Source: Catenulispora acidiphila DSM 44928 (GTDB taxonomy: Bacteria; Actinomycetota; Actinomycetes; Streptomycetales; Catenulisporaceae). From it: a DNA stretch of 64,000 bases. Positions 1-8,961 of the stretch are shown piece by piece (the stretch's first letter is position 1; the number at the start of each line of letters is the position of its first letter). The stretch lies in the NCBI RefSeq assembly GCF_000024025.1, contig NC_013131.1, positions 3,410,001-3,474,000 of the forward strand, given 5' to 3'. Below the pieces are notes generated by a model that saw only the letters and a program-made list of their open reading frames with translations, was not told the DNA's origin and did no database searches. The position numbers and the translations under genes are program-made.

Positions 1-555
1 GTCGAGGCGGACTTGGCGCTCCCCGAGACGCCCGAAGAGGTCTTCGCCGCTGTGCGTGAGGCGCTGGGGGATGTCAGGGTGTTGGTGATGGCGCACGCCG
101 AGTCCGTGGACTCCTCGATCCTCGACACCTCTGTCGAAGCTTGGGATCAGCACTTCGCGGTCAACGCGCGAGCCTCATGGCTGCTGGTCCGCGAATATGC
201 CAAGGGCTTTGCCGGACCGCATGGCGCCGGTCGTATCATCGGTCTGACCAGTGGTGCGGTCGTCAACAATCTGCCCTACGGCGCCAGTAAGGGCGCGCTG
301 GACCGGCTCATGAAGGCTGCGGCGGTGGAGCTGCGCGACCTTGGAGTGAGCTCCAACGCCGTCGACCCCGGACCCACCCAGACCGGCTGGATGGACGATA
401 ACCTCGCCACCTACATCAGTGAACACACTCCGTTGGGACGCACAGGCGTCCCCACGGACTGCGCGGAACTGGTCGCGTTCCTGTGTTCCGACCGTGGCGG
501 TTGGATCAACGGTCAGGTAGTGAACAGCGACGGCGGCTTCAACGCGGCGCGTTAG
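1..555 (+). CDS. SDR family NAD(P)-dependent oxidoreductase, 5' truncated
   Basis: The frame is open from the first base of the window, so the N-terminal Rossmann glycine motif lies outside it. The visible part is the C-terminal two-thirds of a classical short-chain dehydrogenase: an N-A-R-A-S helix, the catalytic S...Y-x3-K (LTSGAVVNNLPYGASKGAL), a PG motif after the active site (NAVDPGPTQTGW), and the usual C-terminal INGQVVNSDGGF. The family reduces ketones or oxidises alcohols; the substrate cannot be read from sequence. The gene converges on the acyl-CoA synthetase gene with 12 bases between stop codons. Family is certain, function open. Confidence 0.85.
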   Translation, partial: VEADLALPETPEEVFAAVREALGDVRVLVMAHAESVDSSILDTSVEAWDQHFAVNARASWLLVREYAKGFAGPHGAGRIIGLTSGAVVNNLPYGASKGALDRLMKAAAVELRDLGVSSNAVDPGPTQTGWMDDNLATYISEHTPLGRTGVPTDCAELVAFLCSDRGGWINGQVVNSDGGFNAAR

Positions 556-567
556 AGCGAGCGGTCC

Positions 568-2220
568 TCACCGCAGCCCGAGGATCTCCATCGCCTGCTC
601 CCGCATCTCCACCTTGCGCACCTTGCCGGTGACCGTCATGGGGAACCCGTCCACGATGTGCACGTAGCGCGGGATCTTGTAGTGCGCCAGGCGTCCTTCG
701 CAGAAGGTTCGCACGGCCTCGGGGGTCAGCGGCTGCGCGCCGGGCCGCAGCCGGACCCACGCCATCAGCTCCTCGCCGTACTTCTGGTCGGGGACGCCGA
801 TCACCTGGACGTCCTCCACGTCGGGGTGGGAGTACAGGAACTCCTCCACCTCGCGCGGGTACACGTTCTCCCCGCCGCGGATCACCATGTCCTTGATGCG
901 GCCGACGATGGCGACGTAGCCGTCGGCGTCCATCTGCGCGAGGTCGCCGGTGTGCATCCAGCCGTCGCCGTCGACCGCCTCGGCGGTGCGCTGCGGCTCG
1001 TCCCAGTAGCCGAGCATGACGCTGTAGCCGCGGGTGCACAGCTCGCCGGGCTCGTCGGCGCCGAGCGTGGCGCCCGTGTCGGGGTCGACGATCTTGATCT
1101 CGACGTGCGGGTGGACCCGGCCGACGGTGGCGACGCGGCGCTCCAGGCTGTCGTCGCGGCGGGTCTGCGTGGAGACCGGGGAGGTCTCGGTCATGCCGTA
1201 GGCGATGGTCACGTCCGCCATGCCCATCTCGCCGATGACCCGCTTCATCACCTCGACCGGGCAGGGCGAGCCGGCCATGACGCCGGTGCGCAGGGAGCTG
1301 AGGTCGTAGGTGTCTGGGGTTTTCTCTAGGAGGGCCAACTCTGCGATGAACATGGTGGGAACCCCATAGAGAACCGTGCAGTGTTCCTCAGAGACGGCGC
1401 GCAGTGTGTCGGCGGGGTCGAACAGCGGTCCGGGCAGGACCATGCAGGAGCCGTGGCTGGTGGCTCCGAGGTTGCCCATCACCATGCCGAAGCAGTGGTA
1501 GAGCGGTACCGGGAGGCAGACGCGGTCCTCATGGGTCCAGCCCTGGACTTCGGCGACCATGTAGCCGTTCCCCAGGACGTTGCGATGCGACAGTGTGGCG
1601 CCCTTAGGGAATCCCGTAGTACCCGATGTGTACTGGATGTCCATCGGGTCGTCGGGGTGCAGGCGGCTTTCGCGTTCGGCGAGTGTTGACGCGGGGACCG
1701 TCGCGCCGCGTTCGACGAAGGCGGTCCAGCCGGGCGTGCCGATGAAGACCACGTCGTGCAGGTCCGGGCAGTCCTCGCGGACGGCGCTCACCATCGCGAC
1801 GTAATCGCTGGTCTTCACCTGGGTGGCGGCGAACAGCAGGCTGGTGCCGGACTGCTTGAGGGTGAAGCGGATCTCGTGGTCCCGGTAGGCCGGGTTGAGG
1901 TTCACCAGGATCGCGCCGACCTTCGCGGCCGCGTATTGGACCAGGATCCATTCGGCGCAATTGGGGGACCAGATGCCCACGCGGTCGCCCTTGGCGACGC
2001 CGGCGGCGAGCATTCCGCGCGCCAGATCCGCCGCCGCCGCGTCGAACTGCGCGTAGGTCCAGCGCCGTCCGGTCGCGCATTCGATCAACGCGTCGCGGTC
2101 GGGGTACGCCGCCGCGATCCTTGCCAGGTTCCCGCCGATGGTCTCCTCGGGCAGGGCCGGGGAGTCGGGACCTTTGCGATGGGCCTCATCGTGACGCTCA
2201 GCGCCGCCGTTGCCGCTCAT
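568..2220 (-). CDS. AMP-forming fatty-acyl-CoA synthetase (FadD-like)
   Basis: A 550-residue ANL-superfamily enzyme that activates a carboxylic acid with ATP and joins it to CoA. Visible motifs: the phosphate-binding loop [11 protein letters not shown] at about residues 197-207, the adenine motif YGMTETSP near 345, W-x-HTGD-L near 415, the hinge [20 protein letters not shown] near 440-460, and the catalytic lysine in TVTGKVRK near 535. The loop after ENVYP and the length resemble medium/long-chain fatty-acid ligases. The gene is monocistronic and divergent from a small LuxR-HTH gene. Chain-length preference is not readable. A second FadD-type ligase occurs at 14460-16292. Confidence 0.9.
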   Translation of the reverse strand: MSGNGGAERHDEAHRKGPDSPALPEETIGGNLARIAAAYPDRDALIECATGRRWTYAQFDAAAADLARGMLAAGVAKGDRVGIWSPNCAEWILVQYAAAKVGAILVNLNPAYRDHEIRFTLKQSGTSLLFAATQVKTSDYVAMVSAVREDCPDLHDVVFIGTPGWTAFVERGATVPASTLAERESRLHPDDPMDIQYTSGTTGFPKGATLSHRNVLGNGYMVAEVQGWTHEDRVCLPVPLYHCFGMVMGNLGATSHGSCMVLPGPLFDPADTLRAVSEEHCTVLYGVPTMFIAELALLEKTPDTYDLSSLRTGVMAGSPCPVEVMKRVIGEMGMADVTIAYGMTETSPVSTQTRRDDSLERRVATVGRVHPHVEIKIVDPDTGATLGADEPGELCTRGYSVMLGYWDEPQRTAEAVDGDGWMHTGDLAQMDADGYVAIVGRIKDMVIRGGENVYPREVEEFLYSHPDVEDVQVIGVPDQKYGEELMAWVRLRPGAQPLTPEAVRTFCEGRLAHYKIPRYVHIVDGFPMTVTGKVRKVEMREQAMEILGLR

Positions 2221-2527
2221 GCCGTCTCACCTGCTGCTTCTCTAGTGGCCGACGTCAGGATTCGACCCTAGTGGCCCGGCGGACCGGCGTCGATGGGCCG
2301 CGCTGAGAGACGTTCTCAGGGGTACGCGGTAGTCTCCGCGGCTAACGACGGCGCGAAGCGGTTTGGGGCGGCGCGGGACGGTCATGATTCGCCGAGGCGA
2401 TTTCGGCGACGTGTTCCGGCGCCGAGCGGTTCCGTGTCATCGTGGCGGTAAAGCGTCAGGCATGCCGGTCACCCAGGACGGCCGGCTGTGATCGGATGAT
2501 GGAGAGATGTCTGTGATCGGAGGCGTG
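2221..2527. promoter_or_regulatory. Divergent intergenic region with a 6-bp inverted repeat
   Basis: This gap separates the acyl-CoA synthetase start from the LuxR-HTH gene, so both promoters should lie here. The one symmetrical element I see is CTGAGA (2303-2308), five bases, TCTCAG (2314-2319), about 85 bases upstream of the synthetase start. It could be a repressor operator. No clear -35/-10 pair is recognisable. Confidence 0.35.
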
Positions 2528-2956
2528 ATGCGACAGGACAAGGGCTGGCTTCCGGGCCCTGACGCGCGGCCCACCAGGGCGCTGGCGCTGCTGATCACCG
2601 GTTTGACGGACGACGCCGTCGCGCGGCGGCTGGCGGTGAGCCGCCGCACGGTCCAGCGCGCGGTCCGCGACCTGATGGACGCCGCCGGCGCCCGCACCCG
2701 CATGCAGCTCGGCCACCACGCCGCCTGCATCGGCCTGCCGCTCCCCGATCTGCCCCTCGCAGTGGAGCCCCAGGACCAACCCGCCCCGGCCGACCTCCGC
2801 CTGCTCGCCCTCCTACTGCAGGACGCCCGCGTGGACCGCGAACTCGGCGTCAGCCCCCGCAGCGTCGAGCGCGAGGTACGCCGCCTGATGACGCTCGCCG
2901 GGGCGAAGAGCCGGGTGCAGCTTGGGTGGCTCGCCACTCGGTGGGGTTGGTTGTAG
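2528..2956 (+). CDS. Small protein made of two LuxR-type helix-turn-helix units
   Basis: A 142-residue protein with two similar halves, each resembling a LuxR/NarL C-terminal DNA-binding domain: LLITGLTDDAVARRLAVSRR then TVQRAVRDLM, and later ALLLQDARVDRELGVSPRS then VEREVRRLM. Both halves continue with AGA(R/K)(T/S)R(M/V)QLG, so they look like an internal duplication. The second copy has lost the acidic residues that open a normal LuxR HTH. There is no receiver or sensor domain. Start chosen at ATG 2528 because GGAGG (2519-2523) sits 4 bases upstream; an in-frame ATG at 2507 has GGAGAG touching it. A DNA-binding role is inferred, targets unknown. Confidence 0.7.
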   Translation: MRQDKGWLPGPDARPTRALALLITGLTDDAVARRLAVSRRTVQRAVRDLMDAAGARTRMQLGHHAACIGLPLPDLPLAVEPQDQPAPADLRLLALLLQDARVDRELGVSPRSVEREVRRLMTLAGAKSRVQLGWLATRWGWL

Positions 2957-3000
2957 AGGACGGCGCGGCGCGGGGCGATGGTGCGCAGGTGTGCCGGTCG

Positions 3001-3310
3001 CTGGTGCGCGCCGGGAGCGTTGCGGCGGCTGGCGGGCGGCCGCTGGTGGTTGGTGGCGCGGCGGGGTGTAGGGCGCGAGAGTGGATGAGCCGGTGTGCTG
3101 GCGAGCGCCGCGAGCGTTGCGGTGGCTGGCAGCTGGTGGCGCTGCGGGGTGTAGGGCGCGAACGGCCGTGGGTCCGTGCGCTGGTGAGTGCCGCGAGTGT
3201 TGCGGTGGTGGCTGTCAGCGGTCGGTGGCTGGGCGATTGGCGAGCGGCGACTGTCGGCTGGCGGCGCGGCGGGGTCTCGAGGGCGATAGTGCTGGCGAGG
3301 CTGAAATCGG
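3001..3310. repeat. Three degenerate 83-110 bp direct repeats plus a fragment
   Basis: The 400-base gap 2957-3356 between the LuxR-HTH gene and rpe holds imperfect repeats. Copies begin at about 3001, 3098 and 3181 with consensus CTGGTGAGYGCCGCGAGYGT followed by TGCGG, and end with GCGGGGTGTAGGGCGCGA or a variant. A fourth fragment begins near 3291. The strand is strongly G/T-biased. One frame is open through it, but its translation only mirrors the repeats and I do not call a gene. Confidence 0.6.
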
Positions 3311-3356
3311 GGGTCGTGGCGCGGAGCGGGGCGCGGTGATCTGCCAGACTTTGCCT

Positions 3357-4031
3357 ATGAGCTCCGTCCAGATCTCCCCGTCCATCTTGTCGGCCGACTT
3401 TGCGCGCTTGGCTGATGAGGTCGGTGCTGTGCCGTCGGCTGACTGGATTCACGTCGATGTCATGGACAACCACTTCGTGCCGAACCTCACGTTGGGGCTG
3501 CCGGTGGTGGAGGCGCTGGTGAAGGCTTCGCCGCGGCCTTTGGACTGCCATCTGATGATCGCTGATCCGGATCGGTGGGCGCCGGGGTACGCCGAGGTCG
3601 GGGCGGGCAGTGTCACCTTTCATGTGGAGGCGGCGCGTGCGCCGATCCGGCTGGCGCGTTCCCTTCGCTCGGCCGGTGCTCGGGCGGGGATGGCGCTGAA
3701 GCCGGCGACGCCGATCGAGCCGTATGAGGACCTGCTGGGGGAGCTGGACATGGTCCTGCTCATGACGGTCGAGCCGGGGTTCGGCGGGCAGAAGTTCCTG
3801 GATGTGGTGCTGCCCAAGATTCGGCGGACGCGGCAGATGATCAACCGGCACGGCGGGTCGGTGTGGCTGCAGATCGACGGCGGTGTCGCCGCGGACACCA
3901 TCGAGCGCTGTGCCGAGGCCGGAGCCGACGTGTTCGTCGCCGGGTCCGCGGTCTACGGCGCCGAGGACCCGGATCGGGCGATCCAGGCGCTGCGGGCTCA
4001 GGCCGAGGCGGCCGGGGCGCGCCTCGCCTGA
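3357..4031 (+). CDS. rpe: Ribulose-phosphate 3-epimerase
   Basis: A 224-residue TIM-barrel enzyme of the pentose phosphate pathway that interconverts ribulose 5-phosphate and xylulose 5-phosphate. Family motifs are all present: [11 protein letters not shown] at the N-terminus, the metal-binding [28 protein letters not shown] with a catalytic-loop glycine cluster, and QIDGGV followed by FVAGSAVYG for phosphate binding. ATG 3357 begins at the normal family N-terminus ([15 protein letters not shown]); the ribosome-binding site is weak. It converges with the Ser/Thr kinase gene. Ribulose 5-phosphate is also the RibB substrate, so proximity to the rib genes makes metabolic sense. Confidence 0.97.
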   Translation: MSSVQISPSILSADFARLADEVGAVPSADWIHVDVMDNHFVPNLTLGLPVVEALVKASPRPLDCHLMIADPDRWAPGYAEVGAGSVTFHVEAARAPIRLARSLRSAGARAGMALKPATPIEPYEDLLGELDMVLLMTVEPGFGGQKFLDVVLPKIRRTRQMINRHGGSVWLQIDGGVAADTIERCAEAGADVFVAGSAVYGAEDPDRAIQALRAQAEAAGARLA

Positions 4032-4058
4032 GGCGGGGGAGTTGGCGGGCTGCGGCTG

Positions 4059-5675
4059 CTATCGCGCCGGAGCCGTGGCCGCTTCGGCGGGCCGGACGAG
4101 GCAGAAGCTGATCGCGTGCTGCGTTTCCACATCGGCCCGGCCCGCGACGTGGAGGCGCTTGCAGATCTCCGGGTCGGCGCGGTCTTCGCGGGCTGTCACC
4201 CGGCGTCCGTCTGCGCTGCCGGCGGCCTTCGGTTGCGTGGTCTTGCCGGTGATGTGGCCGGCGGCGTCCACCTTCACGAAGTCGCCGACCTTGACGCCGG
4301 TCACGGTGAAGGACGCCGCGTGTCCCATCTTCGCGGCCAGGACGCCGCCGACGGTCGCCACCACCAACAGCACCAAGATGACCGCGCGCGCCCGCACCCT
4401 CGCCGGACCCCGGGCAGGCCGAGCCGGCGGCGCAGGGGCATGCGGGCGCTGGACGGTGCCGGTCGAGCGGCGCGGGTCGGTGATCGGCGGCTGACGGCGG
4501 CGGTCGGCGGGCTCCGGCGGTGGGATGCGACGCCGCTGGTCTGTGGTGTGACGTGGGCTGATGCTGTTGCTGCCGCTGGCGGTACTCGCACCTTTACCTG
4601 TGCCCTGCGACGGACGCTTGCCGGCGTCGGTCGGGCGGCGCGGCGAGCCGACCGTCGGCCGCCGCGGCGGGGTCGAGTGCTGCGACGCCGAGTGCTGCGA
4701 TGCACCGGTCGTCCCGCGTCCCGGCGCGCCACCATGCCGGTGCGCTGAGCCTGTATCCGGGCTCGCGGTCGAGGCGGGCGTCGGCGGTTTCGGCGGCTTC
4801 GGCGTTGTCGGTGTTGTCGACGTGGTCGGCGGCGTCGGCGGCATCTCCACCGCGACCTCCCGCGCCGCCAGCAGCCGCCGCCCCTGCGCGATCCCGACCC
4901 GCGCCGCGGGCTCCTTCTCCAGCAGTCCCAAGATCAGCGGCGCCAGTCGCCCGGCGCGCACCGGATCCGGCGCCTCGTCCAGGATCACCGCGGTCAGCGT
5001 CCCGGTCGCGGTCTCGCGGTGGAACGGCGAGAAGCCCTCGACCGCCTGGAACAGCGTGACCCCGAGCGAGAACAGGTCGCTCGCGGGCAGTCCCTCGGTC
5101 CCGCGTGCTCGCTCCGGCGCGATGTACTCCACCGAGCCCAGCAGGTTCCCGGCCGCGGTCAGCGCGGTGTCGGTGTGCCCGATCGCGATGCCGAAGTCGG
5201 TCAGCAGGACCTTGCCGTCGTCGGCGAGCATCACGTTCGCCGGCTTCACGTCGCGGTGCACGATGCCCGCCGCGTGCGCCGCCTCCAGCGCGTCCAGCAG
5301 CGCGGCGGCGACCAGGGCCGCGTGGTCCACGCGCAGGGGTCCGAACTTCTCGACGTGCTCCTGCAGCGAGTGCCCGGCGACCAGCTGCATCACCGTCCAG
5401 GGCACGCCGTCCTCGACCACGACGTCGTGCACGGCCACCACGTTCGGATGGTCGCGCAGCCGTGCGGCGTTGCGCGCCTCGCGCTCGGCCCGGCGCAGGC
5501 GCTCCTCGGCGTCCATGCCGCCGGCCGTCGGCAGCCAGACCTCCTTGACCGCGACGTCGATGCGCAGCGCCTCGTCGCTCGCGCGCCAGACCTGGCCCAT
5601 GCCGCCGGCGCCGAGCCGGGCCAGCAGCCGGTAGCGGCCGCCGATCAACCGGCCGGGCTCCGCGCGTCCCGCCAT
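4059..5675 (-). CDS. Membrane Ser/Thr protein kinase (PknB type)
   Basis: A 538-residue Hanks-type kinase. The kinase domain (about 13-270) has the glycine loop LGAGGMGQVW, the VAIK-like AVKEVW lysine, catalytic loop HRDVKPANVM, DFG as DFGIAI, and APERARG for APE. A Pro/Thr/Ser-rich juxtamembrane stretch (about 280-430) follows, then one transmembrane helix (AVILVLLVVATVGGVLAA) and a roughly 90-residue exterior tail with two cysteines that could form a disulfide. There are no PASTA repeats, so the ligand is unknown. It lies between rpe and the riboflavin operon, an uncommon place for a kinase; no functional link is implied. Confidence 0.92.
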   Translation of the reverse strand: MAGRAEPGRLIGGRYRLLARLGAGGMGQVWRASDEALRIDVAVKEVWLPTAGGMDAEERLRRAEREARNAARLRDHPNVVAVHDVVVEDGVPWTVMQLVAGHSLQEHVEKFGPLRVDHAALVAAALLDALEAAHAAGIVHRDVKPANVMLADDGKVLLTDFGIAIGHTDTALTAAGNLLGSVEYIAPERARGTEGLPASDLFSLGVTLFQAVEGFSPFHRETATGTLTAVILDEAPDPVRAGRLAPLILGLLEKEPAARVGIAQGRRLLAAREVAVEMPPTPPTTSTTPTTPKPPKPPTPASTASPDTGSAHRHGGAPGRGTTGASQHSASQHSTPPRRPTVGSPRRPTDAGKRPSQGTGKGASTASGSNSISPRHTTDQRRRIPPPEPADRRRQPPITDPRRSTGTVQRPHAPAPPARPARGPARVRARAVILVLLVVATVGGVLAAKMGHAASFTVTGVKVGDFVKVDAAGHITGKTTQPKAAGSADGRRVTAREDRADPEICKRLHVAGRADVETQHAISFCLVRPAEAATAPAR

Positions 5676-5958
5676 CTGCGTCCCCCCGCGTCAATGGATC
5701 GGCTCGAATGCTTGCTGCTGGTTCGGATTCTGGGTCTTGGCTTGAGTTCTGGGGCTTGGCTTAGATGTCTTGGCGTGGATACAGATCAGGCTACGTGCTT
5801 ATCCTGGCGCGCCGTCCGGTGTCCAGGAAACGCGGGGCTCCGTAGCTTCCCGGTAAAACTAGAACGTGTTACAGTTCCCGGCGGGAACCAGCGTGACGCG
5901 CGCCACGCTCGCGCGACGCGGGAATGAATCGCGTGGCACACTGGTTCGGAACGACGAA
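5676..5958. other. Intergenic region upstream of the FMN riboswitch
   Basis: This stretch holds the start-side flank of the kinase gene and the likely promoter of the rib operon. It has a TTGG/CTTGG-rich tract near 5725-5775 with imperfect direct repeats (GGCTTGAGTTCTGGGGCTTGG). It also carries GTGGATACAGATCA (5775-5788), the exact reverse complement of a 14-base unit found twice after ribBA. No convincing -35/-10 hexamers stand out. Confidence 0.4.
5775..5788 (-). repeat. Inverted distant copy of the 14-bp element found after ribBA
   Basis: GTGGATACAGATCA is the exact reverse complement of TGATCTGTATCCAC, which occurs twice in tandem at 8306-8333. The copies flank the riboswitch-ribE-ribBA segment in opposite orientation. 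Confidence 0.7.
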
Positions 5959-6094
5959 CGCGTGCTCCGGGGTCGGTGAAATTCCGAACCGGCGGTGACA
6001 GTCCGCGAACCGCTCATTCGCCTCGGCGAACGGGCGGCCGATCCGGTGGAATTCCGGGACCGACGGTTAAAGTCCGGATGGGAGGCTGCACGCG
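5959..6094 (+). promoter_or_regulatory. FMN riboswitch (RFN element) of the rib operon
   Basis: The conserved RFN core is visible: GGTCGGTGAAATTCCGAACC then GGCGGTGACAGTCCGCGAAC, and later GGTGGAATTCCGGGACCGAC then GGTTAAAGTCCGGATGGGAG. Helix P1 closes it: CGCGTGC (5959-5965) pairs with GCACGCG (6088-6094). FMN binding is known to lower expression of riboflavin genes. A 197-base expression platform follows to the ribE start at 6292. Within it CTCCC (6206-6210) could mask the ribE Shine-Dalgarno GGGAG (6281-6285), which suggests translational control. I see no U-tract terminator. The aptamer is certain; the mechanism is inferred. Confidence 0.95.
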
Positions 6095-6291
6095 ACGGGC
6101 GTGCCGCCTCGCTGTGTCCGCACAGCGCCCGGTGCGGACCACGTCCCGTCGCGGCGTTCGCGACGGCTGCCGCCGAGCTGGGCGGAGTGTGCCGTGGCGC
6201 GCCGCCTCCCTTGCCGCACCCCCCTTCCCGGAGTCCGGGTTCGACCGCGTGCCGACCGGCGCGCGGATGAGGCGGATTAGGGGAGCACACC

Positions 6292-6963
6292 GTGTTCACA
6301 GGCATCGTCGAAGAGCTCGGCCGGGTCGTCGCGCTGGAAGCCGACGGCGACTCCGCGCGGCTGCGCGTGGCCGGATCGCTGGTCACCTCGGACGCCGAGC
6401 ACGGCTCCTCGATCGCCGTCAACGGCGTCTGTCTGACCGTCATCGAGTCCGGGGACCAGGCCGCGAAGGCCGGGGAGTTCACCGCGGACGTGATGGCCGA
6501 GACCTTGGACAAGTCCAATCTGGGCGACTTGAAGCCCGGCGATCCTGTGAACCTGGAACGTCCGATGAAGCTCGGCGCGCGTCTGGGCGGACACCTGGTG
6601 CAGGGGCATGTGGACGGTGTCGGCGTCGTCTTGGAGCGCATCCCCGGCGAGCACTGGGAGGTCGTCCGGGTCTCGCTGCCCTCGGCGCTGTCCCGGTATG
6701 TCGTCGACAAGGGTTCGATCACCGTGGACGGCATCTCGCTGACCGTGGTCGAGGCCGCCGCCGACTCCTTCACGGTCAGCCTGATCCCCACCACGCTGGA
6801 GCTGACGACGCTGGGCAGCAAGGGCCCCGGCGCGGCGGTGAACCTGGAGATCGACGTCATCGCGAAGTACACCGAGCGGCTGCTCGGGCTCGACGGCGCC
6901 GCCGCCGGGCAGTCCGAGAGCGGTTCCGCCGCTGACGCCACCTCGAAGGAGGTCACGGCATGA
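6292..6963 (+). CDS. ribE: Riboflavin synthase, alpha chain
   Basis: A 223-residue enzyme that dismutates two 6,7-dimethyl-8-ribityllumazines into riboflavin and a pyrimidinedione. It has the typical two lumazine-binding repeats: [10 protein letters not shown] with NGVCLTV in the first, and [14 protein letters not shown] with VDGISLTVV in the second. The C-terminus carries a short Ser/Gly/Ala tail. GTG start with GGGGAG (6280-6285) six bases upstream; this ribosome-binding site is the probable target of the FMN riboswitch. The stop overlaps the ribBA start (ATGA, 6960-6963). Confidence 0.97.
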   Translation: MFTGIVEELGRVVALEADGDSARLRVAGSLVTSDAEHGSSIAVNGVCLTVIESGDQAAKAGEFTADVMAETLDKSNLGDLKPGDPVNLERPMKLGARLGGHLVQGHVDGVGVVLERIPGEHWEVVRVSLPSALSRYVVDKGSITVDGISLTVVEAAADSFTVSLIPTTLELTTLGSKGPGAAVNLEIDVIAKYTERLLGLDGAAAGQSESGSAADATSKEVTA

Positions 6964-8297
6964 GCGCCGTGGACACTGAGCACGCCGGGCCCGCCGGGCA
7001 CGCCGCCGAACACACCGAGCACGCCGACCCCATCGTCCTGGACAGCATCGAGCGCGCGCTGAGCGAGCTGGCCGCCGGCCGTCCGATCGTCGTGGTCGAC
7101 GACGAGGACCGGGAGAACGAGGGCGACCTGATCTTCGCCGCCTCGCTGGCCACGCCCGAGGTCGTCGGGTTCACCATCCGCTACTCCTCCGGCGTGATCT
7201 GCGTGCCGCTGCCGGCCGCCGACGCCGACCGGCTCAACCTGCCGCCGATGACCGCGATCAACCAGGACCGCAAGGGCACCGCCTACACCGTCTCGGTCGA
7301 CGCCCGCGAGGGCGTGACCACCGGCATCTCGGCCGCCGACCGGGCCCGCACCATCCGCCTGCTGGCCGACCCGGACACCGCCGCCGACGATCTGACCCGC
7401 CCTGGCCACGTCTTCCCGCTGCGCGCCAAGGACGGCGGCGTGCTGGTCCGCGCCGGCCACACCGAGGCCGCGGTGGACCTGTGCCGGCTGGCCGGGCTGC
7501 CGCTGGCCGCCGGGATCTGCGAGGTGGTCGAGGACGACGGCTCGATGTCGCGGCTGCCGCAGCTGGCGAGGTTCGCCGAGCAGCACGGCCTGGCGCTGAT
7601 CTCCATCGCCGACCTGATCGCCTACCGCCGCCGCACCGAGAAGTCGGTCACCCGCGCCGCCGAGACCCGGCTGCCCACCGCCTTCGGCGACTTCAAGGCC
7701 GTGGGCTACCGCTCCGACGTGGACGGCATCGAGCACGTCGCGCTGGTCAAGGGCGAGATCGGCGAGGGCGAGGACGTGCTGGTCCGGGTCCACTCCGAGT
7801 GCCTGACCGGCGACGTCCTCGGCTCCCGGCGCTGCGACTGCGGTCCGCAGCTGCACGCCGCGCTGCGGGCCGTGGACGTCGAGGGGCGCGGGATCGTGCT
7901 CTACATGCGCGGGCACGAGGGGCGCGGCATCGGCCTGATGCACAAGCTGCGTGCCTACGAGCTGCAGGAGCGCGGGCACGACACGGTCGACGCGAACCTG
8001 GAGCTGGGCCTGCCCGCCGACGCCCGCGACTACGGGACCGGCGCGCAGATCCTGGCCGACCTCGGCGTGCGCTCGATGCGGCTGCTGACCAACAACCCGG
8101 CCAAGCGCTCGGCGCTGGAGGGCTTCGGGCTGCACGTGATCGGACGCGTGCCGCTGCCCGGGAACGTCACCCCCGACAACATCCACTACCTGCGGACCAA
8201 GCGCGACCGGATGGGACACGACCTGCCCGATCTGGAAGGCCTGGACCATCTCGGCGAGGCGGAGGCCGAAGCGCTGGCCGCGGCCATAGTCGGCTGA
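6960..8297 (+). CDS. ribBA: Bifunctional DHBP synthase / GTP cyclohydrolase II
   Basis: A 445-residue fusion that supplies both riboflavin precursors. The N-terminal half (about 25-225) makes 3,4-dihydroxy-2-butanone 4-phosphate from ribulose 5-phosphate; it has [18 protein letters not shown] and [20 protein letters not shown] with HTEAAVDL. The C-terminal half (about 230-430) opens the GTP ring; it has zinc ligands in [15 protein letters not shown] and the [10 protein letters not shown] motif. It follows ribE with translational coupling. The N-terminus has a His/Ala/Glu-rich extension of about 22 residues before the first strand. A separate deaminase/reductase gene (ribD) is not found near it. 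Confidence 0.96.
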   Translation: MSAVDTEHAGPAGHAAEHTEHADPIVLDSIERALSELAAGRPIVVVDDEDRENEGDLIFAASLATPEVVGFTIRYSSGVICVPLPAADADRLNLPPMTAINQDRKGTAYTVSVDAREGVTTGISAADRARTIRLLADPDTAADDLTRPGHVFPLRAKDGGVLVRAGHTEAAVDLCRLAGLPLAAGICEVVEDDGSMSRLPQLARFAEQHGLALISIADLIAYRRRTEKSVTRAAETRLPTAFGDFKAVGYRSDVDGIEHVALVKGEIGEGEDVLVRVHSECLTGDVLGSRRCDCGPQLHAALRAVDVEGRGIVLYMRGHEGRGIGLMHKLRAYELQERGHDTVDANLELGLPADARDYGTGAQILADLGVRSMRLLTNNPAKRSALEGFGLHVIGRVPLPGNVTPDNIHYLRTKRDRMGHDLPDLEGLDHLGEAEAEALAAAIVG

Positions 8298-8305
8298 CAG
8301 ACCTC

Positions 8306-8348
8306 TGATCTGTATCCACTGATCTGTATCCACGGAAAATCTGTACCC
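8306..8348 (+). repeat. Tandem 14-bp element after ribBA
   Basis: TGATCTGTATCCAC occurs twice head-to-tail (8306-8319 and 8320-8333), and a degenerate third copy (AAATCTGTACCC, 8337-8348) follows. A reverse-complement copy lies at 5775-5788. It sits in the 178-base gap between ribBA and ribH, an unusually long gap for an otherwise coupled operon. Its role is unknown: candidates are a protein-binding array or a processing site. Confidence 0.7.
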
Positions 8349-8475
8349 GGGGCACCGGGGTCCGGCGGACCAGCCCTCAGGATCGGGACGCGGCGCGCGC
8401 CCCCGGTCTGGAAGACTTGCCCCGCGCACCGACATCGACGCGGGGCCACGACAACGCACCAAGGAGTGAACACAA

Positions 8476-8961
8476 GTGAGCGGAGCGGGAGCGCCGGCCA
8501 TCAGCATCGAGGGTGGCGCCGACCTCAAGGTCGCGGTGGTGGCCGCGCAGTGGCACACCCAGGTCATGGACGGCCTGGTGGCCGGGGCCGAGAAGGCGCT
8601 CGCGGAGATCGGCGCGGAGCACGACCTGTTCCGCGCGCCGGGCTCCTTCGAGCTGCCGGTGCTGGCCAAGGCGCTGGCCGAGGCGGGTTCGGGCTACGAC
8701 GCGGTGGTGGCCCTCGGCGTCGTCATCCGCGGCGGCACCCCGCACTTCGAGTACGTGTGCGCCGCCGCCACCGACGGGCTGAACCGGGTCGCCCTGGACA
8801 CCGGCACGCCGATCGGCTTCGGCCTGCTCACCTGCGACACCGAGCAGCAGGCGCTGGACCGCGCCGGCCTGCCCGGCTCGCGGGAGGACAAGGGCCGCGA
8901 GGCCGTGGAGGCCGCCGTGGCGACCGCGCTGGTCCTGAAGAAGATCGAGGCGAAGCGGTGA
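8476..8961 (+). CDS. ribH: 6,7-dimethyl-8-ribityllumazine synthase
   Basis: A 161-residue beta subunit that condenses 5-amino-6-ribitylaminouracil with DHBP to form the substrate of RibE. Family signatures: [27 protein letters not shown] (substrate binding), [15 protein letters not shown] with the catalytic histidine region, and [19 protein letters not shown] start at 8476 with AAGGAG (8461-8466). Its stop overlaps the hisE start by four bases (GTGA), coupling riboflavin and histidine genes as in other actinomycetes. The enzyme forms pentamers or icosahedral capsids in known relatives. Confidence 0.96.
   Translation: MSGAGAPAISIEGGADLKVAVVAAQWHTQVMDGLVAGAEKALAEIGAEHDLFRAPGSFELPVLAKALAEAGSGYDAVVALGVVIRGGTPHFEYVCAAATDGLNRVALDTGTPIGFGLLTCDTEQQALDRAGLPGSREDKGREAVEAAVATALVLKKIEAKR

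Noticed and set aside
2926-3339. Possible 137-residue gene before rpe
   Set aside because: Translation reflects the three nucleotide repeats, there is no ribosome-binding site, and composition is not protein-like.
5859-8669. Long reverse open frame across riboswitch, ribE, ribBA and ribH
   Set aside because: Antisense shadow of conserved genes; reads through the riboswitch.
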